Part shown: positions 7,943 to 13,174 of the stretch, in pieces | How positions within the stretch are numbered: the first letter of the stretch is position 1 | Layout: every line of letters begins with the position of its first letter | The notes under the pieces: generated by a model | What the model saw: only the letters and a program-made list of their open reading frames with translations | The model's database searches: none | What the model was told of the DNA's origin: nothing | Translations under genes and position numbers: made by a program | Source: Flavobacteriales bacterium UBA3477 | GTDB taxonomy: Bacteria; Bacteroidota; Bacteroidia; Flavobacteriales; Schleiferiaceae | Direction: 5' to 3' | DNA length: 13,174 bases | NCBI GenBank assembly: GCA_002378005.1 | Contig: DFQY01000040.1 | Span: forward strand, 39,265 to 52,438

Positions 7943-8639
7943 CGCCACTCACAGCCACATTCAAACTTTCCATCTTACTCGCGTCTCCCGGCAGGGTAAT
8001 GGTCGCATCACTCATTTCTTTCAGCACAGCGGACACGCCTTGGCCTTCATTGCCCAGTACTAGAGCTGTTTTTTGGGTCCAATTAAATCCGCGCGCAGGC
8101 GTTCCGGCCATGTCCGCAATGACTAATTGGGTCCCGGACTCCTTCACCGCACTTAAAAACTCTCTTTCGTCCATCGGGTGCACCTTCACGTGCGCTAAAG
8201 CACTCATACTACTTTGCACCACCTTTGGCGACCAACAGTCCGCCGTTCCGGTTAATGCCACCACATGCGTAATTCCGTACCACACTGCCGTACGCAACAA
8301 CGTACCCACATTGCCCGGGTCCTGCAAACGATCCAGAGCGAGCACCATGCCCGCCCAATCCAACTCATCGGCCTGCGGCACCTGAAACACCGCCAAAACG
8401 GGCGATGTAGTCTCCAAAAACGTAATCCGCTTCATTTCGGCCTCACTAATCCACTCGACAGGTCCCGTAATCTCCTGAGCATCCGCAGTGTCCATCACAA
8501 AAATATTCTCCGCCACAAGGCCATTGTTGAGGAAATCTGTGACTAACTTCATTCCCTCAGCGACGAATAGCCCGGTCTTTTTTCGGTTCTTTCGAACGGA
8601 AAGGCTTCGGATGAGTTTTTCCTGATTTTTGGTGAGCAC
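7905..8639 (-). CDS. TrmH/SpoU-family RNA 2'-O-methyltransferase
   Basis: This 244-residue SPOUT-class enzyme uses SAM to methylate a ribose 2'-OH in rRNA or tRNA. The N-terminal substrate-binding part has RKNRKKTGLFVAEGMKLV (16-33). The knotted C-terminal domain shows motif 1 DRLQDPGNVGTLLRT (103-117), motif 2 LGNEGQG (195-201) and motif 3 ITLPGDASKMESLNVAVS (214-231). I start it at GTG 8639 because MLTKNQEKLIRSL is the family's usual opening; an in-frame extension to ATG 8780 would read antisense to the tamL signal peptide and matches nothing I recognise. It is the only minus-strand gene between menG and accD. Its 3' end overlaps the transporter by 38 bp and its start codon is one base from the tamL start, so its promoter must lie inside tamL. 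The target nucleotide is unknown, so no symbol is given. Confidence 0.92.
   Translation of the reverse strand: MLTKNQEKLIRSLSVRKNRKKTGLFVAEGMKLVTDFLNNGLVAENIFVMDTADAQEITGPVEWISEAEMKRITFLETTSPVLAVFQVPQADELDWAGMVLALDRLQDPGNVGTLLRTAVWYGITHVVALTGTADCWSPKVVQSSMSALAHVKVHPMDEREFLSAVKESGTQLVIADMAGTPARGFNWTQKTALVLGNEGQGVSAVLKEMSDATITLPGDASKMESLNVAVSGATLLYEYAVSQA
8624..8631 (+). promoter_or_regulatory. Candidate -7 element for tamL inside trmH
   Basis: GATTTTTG differs at one base from TAnnTTTG and ends 9 bp before the tamL GTG at 8641. If used, the transcript would be almost leaderless and would favour GTG 8641 over GTG 8632. The match may be chance in a T-rich stretch, and I see no -33 partner. tamL may instead be expressed by read-through from the upstream genes. 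Confidence 0.18.
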
Positions 8640-8640
8640 A

Positions 8641-10869
8641 GTGATTGAATTTCGAGCTAAAATACATTCCTTTTCTCGTGCAGCGGTTTTGCTGCTCGCC
8701 TTTTCCTCGTGTTCCGGTCTGCAGCAAGCAAGCCACACAGAACCTTTACTGATTGAAAACAACATCACTATCAATGGCAAAGCCAGCCAAAGTGACGATG
8801 ATTACGACATCTTACGCCAACGCCCCAACAAAGGTTGGGCAGGTGTACGCCTCTTCTTGAGCATGTATGGGGCCGGAGAAAAAATACCAAATACCGGCGT
8901 GGGTAAATGGCTCATGAACATTGGCGAACCCCCAGTCTATCTCGACTCCTTGTCAAGGATACAGAGCGCGGCACAATTGGACATACATTATTTCAACCTT
9001 GGTTATTTCAACGCCGAAGTCACGAGCTATGATAAAGTTAAAGGCCGCAAGGCGAAGGCCTATTACGAAGTCAATACTGGGCCTAAATACACCCTCAGCT
9101 CCTTCGAACTTCATTCTACCAACCGCTTTATCGAATCTGCCCTGGCCCATTATCCATCTTCTTTTACAGCTGGAGACGATGTGGTTGCCGAGGAAATCGA
9201 ACGAGCCCAGCTAGACCTCACGAACTTCCTAAAGAACAACGGATACTACAAAGCTCAACTAGGCTGGGTCTATTTCGAAGTAGATACCACTCATGGCCCC
9301 AACGACGTTCACCTCATTTGCGTGGTCGACCCCTACAGTTTTGGAGGCGATGTGCGTCGCCGAACGCTCACCAGCATTAGAGCGCAGCCCACCTACGATT
9401 ACGGGACCACCACAGTGATCACTGATAGCACCCGTACCTCACACGGGATCGATGTCGTACAAAATGGCCTGAAGTTCCGACCCGAATTTATCGACCAACA
9501 GATCTTCCTATCTGCCGGTGACCGTTACAACAGCAGTGCCATCAAAGAAACCTATAAAAATCTTGTGGCCCTGGGCGTATTCAAAAGTGTGGAGATCGAC
9601 ATTGTTGAATCCGGCGACGATCTCATCGCCAATCTAAAACTCACACCGATGTCAAAGCGCTCGGTTAGTGCAGGGATTGAAGGCTTGGGCAACAACGGCA
9701 GCATAGGTCTAGGCGGGCAATTCAGTTGGGACAACCGCAACCTGTTCAAAGGGGGCGAAGTTCTACGCCTAAGCCTCGGAGGCTCGGTGACCGAACAACG
9801 CAACTCCACCAACACCACCTGGTTGCTCGATGCGCGTGAACTCAACGCATCCGGAAGTTTGCGCTTTCCAAAGTTCCTTTTACCCACCGCATTGCTGCCT
9901 ACAAACTCTAAATACTGGCAACCCCGCACCGAAATTGGACTCAAATCCTCTTTCCAATTCCGCGTTGACGAATTCAACCGAAATGTACTGAGCTCCTACC
10001 TCGAATACCGCTGGAAAGTAAGCGGCGCGCAGCACACCCTAAGTCCGTATCGATTCTCGTTTGTACAGATAGACTTCAACTCCGACAGCACCCTCGCCCC
10101 CTTCCTTTTCAAGGGATTCCAAGATCTAGTCTTTGCACAAAGCGGCTACCGAATGAACAAGACATGGACCCAAGGCAACACAAGGTATTTCACAGCTCTA
10201 GAGCTCGAAACTGGCGGGCACTTATGGCGCAGCATGGGACTTACCTCCATAAGCGGCGTGCCTTTGATGCCTTTTGCCAAAGGATCATTGGACTTACGCC
10301 TCTACCAACCCTTAGTACACCAGCGCGAGATCGTCTTCAGAACATTCCTGGGCCTGTCACAACACTGGAGCCCAGACCAAAGCTTTATGCCTTTCGAAAA
10401 GTCCTTTTTCATGGGCGGGGCGAACGACATGCGCGGCTGGACCGCCTACCATTTTGGACCGGGAGCAACCTCGGAAGAATTCTTGCGCACCAGCGGATAC
10501 TTCGCTGCTGCCCCCATCAAGTTCGTCGCCAATGCCGAATATAGATTCACCATGCACGACGCTTGGAAAGGGGCCGTATTCTTGGATGCCGGGAACATGT
10601 GGCTCTACAACCGGTCTTATGGAAATGATTTAACCGCGGACCAATTAGAGGCTATTTCTAAAGGCGTTTTCGAATGGAATTCCTTCTACAAACAATTGGG
10701 TCTTAATACCGGTATGGGATTCCGATATGATTTGGAATTTTTCATCATGCGTGCCGATATCGCCCTAAAAGTCCACCACCCGGGGGCCGCAGACCGCTCC
10801 AACTGGGTCATTCAAGACCCTAAATGGCACGATTTCAACCTAACATTAGGCATCGGATATCCTTTCTAG
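8641..10869 (+). CDS. tamL: TamL-like Omp85 outer-membrane lipoprotein (BamA/TamA family)
   Basis: This 742-residue protein is an Omp85-family outer-membrane assembly factor. The N-terminus is a lipoprotein signal (FSRAAVLLLAFSSC, lipidated Cys24), which distinguishes the Bacteroidota TamL form from ordinary TamA. POTRA-like segments follow at about 30-335, for example NLGYFNAEVTSYDKVKGRKA, FLKNNGYYKAQLG and NLVALGVFKSVEID. The C-terminal beta-barrel runs from about 339 and ends in GIGYPF with a terminal Phe. The family loop-6 motif (VRGF/IRGF type) appears as MRGW (597-600, Arg598). TamA-type proteins pair with TamB to insert or supply outer-membrane components; the partner is not in this window. 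The start is GTG 8641, with GTG 8632 or TTG 8629 as alternatives that would overlap the trmH start codon; no ATG is available before the signal peptide. fbaB follows after 64 bp. The family is secure; the TamL subtype is somewhat less so. Confidence 0.88.
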   Translation: MIEFRAKIHSFSRAAVLLLAFSSCSGLQQASHTEPLLIENNITINGKASQSDDDYDILRQRPNKGWAGVRLFLSMYGAGEKIPNTGVGKWLMNIGEPPVYLDSLSRIQSAAQLDIHYFNLGYFNAEVTSYDKVKGRKAKAYYEVNTGPKYTLSSFELHSTNRFIESALAHYPSSFTAGDDVVAEEIERAQLDLTNFLKNNGYYKAQLGWVYFEVDTTHGPNDVHLICVVDPYSFGGDVRRRTLTSIRAQPTYDYGTTTVITDSTRTSHGIDVVQNGLKFRPEFIDQQIFLSAGDRYNSSAIKETYKNLVALGVFKSVEIDIVESGDDLIANLKLTPMSKRSVSAGIEGLGNNGSIGLGGQFSWDNRNLFKGGEVLRLSLGGSVTEQRNSTNTTWLLDARELNASGSLRFPKFLLPTALLPTNSKYWQPRTEIGLKSSFQFRVDEFNRNVLSSYLEYRWKVSGAQHTLSPYRFSFVQIDFNSDSTLAPFLFKGFQDLVFAQSGYRMNKTWTQGNTRYFTALELETGGHLWRSMGLTSISGVPLMPFAKGSLDLRLYQPLVHQREIVFRTFLGLSQHWSPDQSFMPFEKSFFMGGANDMRGWTAYHFGPGATSEEFLRTSGYFAAAPIKFVANAEYRFTMHDAWKGAVFLDAGNMWLYNRSYGNDLTADQLEAISKGVFEWNSFYKQLGLNTGMGFRYDLEFFIMRADIALKVHHPGAADRSNWVIQDPKWHDFNLTLGIGYPF
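8657..8664 (-). promoter_or_regulatory. Candidate -7 element for trmH inside tamL
   Basis: On the minus strand the bases read TATTTTAG, one mismatch from the Bacteroidota -7 consensus TAnnTTTG. It lies 17 bp upstream of the trmH GTG at 8639, so initiation would leave a leader of about 10 nt. It falls within the tamL signal-peptide codons. No convincing -33 TTG is visible. The same octamer occurs upstream of fbaB. Confidence 0.25.
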
Positions 10870-10884
10870 AACTGGGGTTTATTG

Positions 10885-10917
10885 TTGTGCATTTTTGGCC
10901 TATTTTAGCCTGCACAA
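10885..10917. promoter_or_regulatory. Dyad and -7-like element upstream of fbaB
   Basis: A perfect 7-bp inverted repeat, TTGTGCA (10885-10891) and TGCACAA (10911-10917), brackets a 19-bp interior. The interior holds TATTTTAG (10901-10908), one mismatch from TAnnTTTG. TTG triplets at 10882 and 10885 lie 16 and 13 bp upstream of it, slightly close for a -33 element. The gene start is at 10934. The dyad could be an operator over the fbaB promoter or a leader stem. It has no T-run, so it is not a terminator for tamL. Confidence 0.4.
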
Positions 10918-10933
10918 TTAAACACCTATAACT

Positions 10934-12004
10934 ATGATGTCCATTGACAAAATTAGAGAGTTGCTAGGAGACCAAGCAGATACGTTGTTAAACCACACCT
11001 CAACTGCAATCACCAAAGATTCTTTGGCGATCCTTCCATCAGGCAACTTTGTCACGGAATCTTTCACAGAATCTAACCGCAGTATCCAAGTGATGAACTC
11101 ACTACAGCGTTTGTACGGCACTGGTCGTTTGGCACACACTGGATACTTGAGCATCCTACCTATTGACCAAGGTATCGAGCACAGTGCTGGTGCTTCTTTC
11201 GCACCAAACCCAATGTTCTTCGATCCTGAGAACATCGTTAAGATGGCAGTTGATGCAGGTTGTAACGCGGTAGCTTCTACCTACGGTGTTTTGGCCACTG
11301 TAGCTCGCAAGTGGGCACACAAGATTCCTTTCGTGGTAAAAATCAACCACAACGAATTCTTGAGTGCACCAAATACTTTCTACCAGAGCCCTTACGGTTC
11401 AGTAGACGAGGCTTGGAACTTGGGCGCTTGTGCAGTAGGTGCGACGATCTACTTCGGTCACCCACAATCTCGTGAAATGATCGAGCAAGTAGCAATGGCT
11501 TTCGAAAGAGCGCACGAACTAGGTATGGCAACCATCCTATGGTGTTACACTCGTAACGACGCATTCAAAGTGGATGGCGTGGACTACCACACTTCTGCAG
11601 ATTTGAGCTCACAAGCGATTCACTTGGGTGTGACCATCCAAGCAGATATCATCAAGCAAAAATTGCCTGAGAACAATGGCGGTTACAACGCAACAGGTCA
11701 CGGTAAGACACACCCTAAAGTGTACTCTGAATTGACTACGGACAACCCGATCGATTTGACCCGTTACCAAGTATTGAACAGCTACAACGGCCGTATCGGC
11801 GTGATCAACTCTGGTGGTGCTTCTACCGGAAACGACGCAAACGACTTGAGGGAAGCAGTCGCCACTGCCGTAATCAACAAACGTGCAGGTGGTCAAGGAT
11901 TGATCCTAGGTCGCAAGGCATTCCAGAAGGAATACAAAGACGGTATCGCACTACTTCACGCGGTACAAGATGTATACTTGAACGACGAAATCACCATCGC
12001 ATAA
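10934..12004 (+). CDS. fbaB: Fructose-bisphosphate aldolase, class I (FbaB/DhnA type)
   Basis: This enzyme cleaves or forms fructose-1,6-bisphosphate from glyceraldehyde-3-phosphate and dihydroxyacetone phosphate, by a Schiff-base mechanism without metal. The 356 residues align by eye along their whole length with E. coli FbaB (about 350): TGRLAHTGYLSILPIDQGIEHS, AGCNAVASTYGVLA, VGATIYFG, RAHELGMATILWCYTRN, KVDGVDYHTSADLSSQA, ADIIKQKLPENNGGY, AVINKRAGGQGLILGRKAF and ending ITIA. The likely Schiff-base lysine is Lys241 in IIKQK, assigned by family similarity. The start is ATG 10934; ATG 10937 directly follows and is equally possible. Codon choice is unlike the neighbours (many GGT, CGT, GTA, AAC, TTC), as expected for a strongly expressed gene. 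It has its own terminator, so it may be a single-gene transcript. It is not the zinc-dependent class II enzyme. Confidence 0.95.
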   Translation: MMSIDKIRELLGDQADTLLNHTSTAITKDSLAILPSGNFVTESFTESNRSIQVMNSLQRLYGTGRLAHTGYLSILPIDQGIEHSAGASFAPNPMFFDPENIVKMAVDAGCNAVASTYGVLATVARKWAHKIPFVVKINHNEFLSAPNTFYQSPYGSVDEAWNLGACAVGATIYFGHPQSREMIEQVAMAFERAHELGMATILWCYTRNDAFKVDGVDYHTSADLSSQAIHLGVTIQADIIKQKLPENNGGYNATGHGKTHPKVYSELTTDNPIDLTRYQVLNSYNGRIGVINSGGASTGNDANDLREAVATAVINKRAGGQGLILGRKAFQKEYKDGIALLHAVQDVYLNDEITIA

Positions 12005-12027
12005 GCGAGGGATTTTCCGATAAACTC

Positions 12028-12060
12028 AAAGGGCACTCCTGCGGAAGGAGTGCCCTTTTT
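12028..12060 (+). terminator. Intrinsic terminator after fbaB
   Basis: GGGCACTCCT (12031-12040) pairs perfectly with AGGAGTGCCC (12046-12055) around a 5-base loop. The stem extends by three A-T pairs (12028-12030 with 12056-12058) and runs into five T. It lies 24 bp after the fbaB stop and is one of the two strongest hairpins in the window. It should separate fbaB from accD. Confidence 0.92.
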
Positions 12061-12063
12061 ATC

Positions 12064-12071
12064 TACATTAG
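12064..12071 (+). promoter_or_regulatory. Candidate -7 element for accD
   Basis: TACATTAG lies just after the fbaB terminator and 29 bp before the accD ATG. It differs at one base from TAnnTTTG and has the same TAnnTTAG form as the candidate elements before fbaB and trmH. No -33 TTG is evident, since the upstream bases are terminator stem. A promoter here is expected because the terminator should block read-through. Confidence 0.3.
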
Positions 12072-12100
12072 CAAACTGAAACTTAAATAGCGCAACTTAA

Positions 12101-12946
12101 ATGGGTTGGTTTAAGAGAACAAAAGAGGGGATTACTACCGAGACCAAGGACAAGAAAGAAACCCCCGATGGCCTGTGGCACAAGTGTCCAAAATGTAAGG
12201 TCATCGTAAGTGTAGAAGATCACAAAGCAACGCTCTGGACGTGCGGCAACTGTGGACATCACGACCGCATTAACGCGAAAGAGTACTTCGAAATACTGTT
12301 TGACGACGGGGCATTCACAGAATTGGACGCGAACATGCAAAGCAAGGACCCTCTTAAATTTGAGGACACCAAGCCCTATACCGATCGTTTGATGGCGGGC
12401 CAAAAGAAATCAGGACTGAAGGACGCCATCACTACCGGATACGGAATGATGAACGGCCGTGAAGTGGTGGTGGCTTGTATGAATTTCAATTTCATTGGTG
12501 GTTCTATGGGTTCTGTAGTGGGAGAGAAAATCTCACGCGCCATGGATCAAAGCCTCAAGACTGGCGCGCCGTTTATCATGATTTCTAAATCAGGTGGCGC
12601 TCGTATGATGGAAGCAGCATTTTCATTGATGCAGATGGCCAAGACCTCTGCAAAAATCGCCCTGCTGGACGACAAGAAAATCCCGTACATCTCTTTCCTT
12701 ACGGACCCAACAACGGGCGGTGTGACGGCGTCATACGCCATGCTCGGTGATATCAACATCGCAGAACCTGGTGCTTTGATCGGGTTTGCTGGACCGCGCG
12801 TAGTGAAGGAAACCATAGGTAAAGACTTGCCAGAAGGCTTCCAAACTTCTGAGTTCTTATTGGAGCATGGCTTCCTAGATTTCATCGTGGAACGCAAAAA
12901 CCTCAAGAACAGGTTGAGTCAATATTTGAACATGGTCATGAATTAA
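12101..12946 (+). CDS. accD: Acetyl-CoA carboxylase, carboxyltransferase beta subunit
   Basis: With AccA this subunit transfers the carboxyl group from carboxybiotin to acetyl-CoA to give malonyl-CoA, the committed step of fatty-acid synthesis in the cytosol. The 281 residues fit the family length of about 280-300. An N-terminal zinc ribbon is formed by Cys29, Cys32, Cys48 and Cys51 (CPKC and CGNC). The crotonase-like core shows GREVVVACMNFNFIGGSMGS, the oxyanion-type glycines in SKSGGARMMEA, FLTDPTTGGVTASYAMLGD, and GFAGPRVVKETI with the following LPEGFQTSEFLLEHGFLD segment. The ATG start opens with MGWFKRTKEGI, a typical AccD N-terminus. It is insulated from fbaB by a terminator and followed by its own terminator, so it probably forms a monocistronic unit. 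accA is not in the window. Confidence 0.97.
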   Translation: MGWFKRTKEGITTETKDKKETPDGLWHKCPKCKVIVSVEDHKATLWTCGNCGHHDRINAKEYFEILFDDGAFTELDANMQSKDPLKFEDTKPYTDRLMAGQKKSGLKDAITTGYGMMNGREVVVACMNFNFIGGSMGSVVGEKISRAMDQSLKTGAPFIMISKSGGARMMEAAFSLMQMAKTSAKIALLDDKKIPYISFLTDPTTGGVTASYAMLGDINIAEPGALIGFAGPRVVKETIGKDLPEGFQTSEFLLEHGFLDFIVERKNLKNRLSQYLNMVMN

Positions 12947-12961
12947 ACTCCAAAATCTTAT

Positions 12962-12992
12962 AAAAAAAGGCGCCCGATGGGCGCCTTTTTTG
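12962..12992. terminator. Intrinsic terminator after accD
   Basis: GGCGCCC (12969-12975) pairs with GGGCGCC (12979-12985) around a GAT loop. Seven A on the left pair with the T-run on the right, so both strands show a GC stem followed by T. It begins 15 bp after the accD stop and should end that transcript. Its symmetry allows it to act on a minus-strand transcript as well. Confidence 0.92.
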
Positions 12993-13040
12993 TTATTCCT
13001 CCTAGCGGATTTGCTGCGAAATGGCAAGGCTTTGTTAAAC

Positions 13041-13067
13041 AAAAAACCCCCTGAGCATTTCAGGGGG
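13041..13067 (-). terminator. Minus-strand intrinsic terminator at right edge
   Basis: CCCCCTGA (13047-13054) pairs perfectly with TCAGGGGG (13060-13067) around a 5-base loop. On the minus strand the stem is followed by six T (A-run at 13041-13046), which is the intrinsic terminator form. It would stop a transcript that enters from the right, but I see no supported minus-strand gene end between it and the window edge. Confidence 0.65.
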
Positions 13068-13174
13068 GACCACCCTTAAACGCTCTAAGTAATTGACTAT
13101 GAGGGGTTTTGTTTTTTAGACTATTGATTCCGAACCTAAATCCGAACCAAAAACAGTTTTAAATGTAAAATATA
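13068..13174. other. AT-rich non-coding edge with partial competing stem and direct repeat
   Basis: No supported gene lies here. GGGGTTTT (13103-13110) is complementary to AAAACCCC (13043-13050) in the neighbouring terminator stem and is followed on the plus strand by GTTTTTT, so alternative pairing is possible. TCCGAACC occurs twice 12 bp apart (13129-13136 and 13141-13148). A minus-strand frame is open from the right edge to a stop near 13118, but it covers fewer than 20 codons and shows no recognisable motif. The segment is probably leader or trailer DNA of a neighbouring gene outside the window. Confidence 0.4.

Noticed and set aside
8640..8780. 47-residue N-terminal extension of TrmH
   Set aside because: It is antisense to the tamL signal peptide, while the family's usual opening residues begin at GTG 8639.
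9552..9977. 141-codon minus-strand frame inside tamL
   Set aside because: It is antisense to the POTRA/barrel junction of an intact Omp85 gene, with no recognisable domain and no start signal.
11609..11896. Minus-strand frames opposite fbaB (also 11343-11564 and 10918-11235)
   Set aside because: The strong codon bias of fbaB leaves few antisense stops; none of these frames has a motif or a plausible start.
12547..12906. 119-codon minus-strand frame inside accD
   Set aside because: It is fully antisense to conserved accD motifs and is explained by codon bias of the real gene.
13129..13148. GGTTCGGA copies (minus strand) as tRNA T-arms
   Set aside because: No flanking 5-bp stem, acceptor stem or anticodon arm can be formed around either copy.
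1..13174. Mobile elements, CRISPR arrays, toxin-antitoxin or defence modules
   Set aside because: Every sizeable reading frame belongs to a known housekeeping family, and I saw no terminal inverted repeats, transposase motifs or regularly spaced repeats.

Overview
The window looks like core chromosome of a Bacteroidota bacterium, most likely a Flavobacteriales member. Composition is near 50% GC by eye, higher than many Flavobacterium. The clade call rests on a PorT protein (type IX secretion) directly behind a menaquinone-type MenG, a lipoprotein-type TamA (TamL-like), a short methylmalonyl-CoA mutase small subunit without a B12 domain, near absence of Shine-Dalgarno sites, and promoter-like TAnnTTTG elements. 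I cannot name the genus. Eleven protein genes fill the window. I see no tRNA, rRNA, CRISPR array, transposase, phage gene or integration site.

Left block, minus strand (65-5584): an MsbA-like ABC exporter, an FtsB/DivIC-like division protein, and the small and large subunits of methylmalonyl-CoA mutase. Gaps are 38 bp, an 8-bp overlap and 3 bp, so this is probably one operon. It ends at a bidirectional hairpin terminator (35-62). The mutase links propionyl-CoA/methylmalonyl-CoA with succinyl-CoA. The exporter and division protein act in the envelope.

A 51-bp divergent region (5585-5635) leads to the plus-strand block: menG (last step of menaquinone synthesis), porT (type IX secretion), an EamA/DMT transporter whose GTG start shares a base with the porT stop, tamL (outer-membrane Omp85 lipoprotein), a class I fructose-bisphosphate aldolase (FbaB type) and accD (acetyl-CoA carboxylase). 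One gene in this block, a TrmH/SpoU RNA methyltransferase, lies on the opposite strand with no free DNA on either side: it overlaps the transporter tail to tail by 38 bp, and its GTG start is one base from the tamL GTG start.

Strong hairpin terminators follow fbaB (12028-12060) and accD (12962-12992). The last 180 bp holds no gene. It carries a minus-strand terminator hairpin, a distal segment that could compete with it, and a short direct repeat, so it is probably leader or trailer DNA of a neighbour to the right.

The genes are recognisable housekeeping families and I found no convincing new multi-gene system. The points most worth a second look are the antisense trmH arrangement, the class I aldolase at the accD locus, the dyad before fbaB, and the competing hairpins at the right edge.
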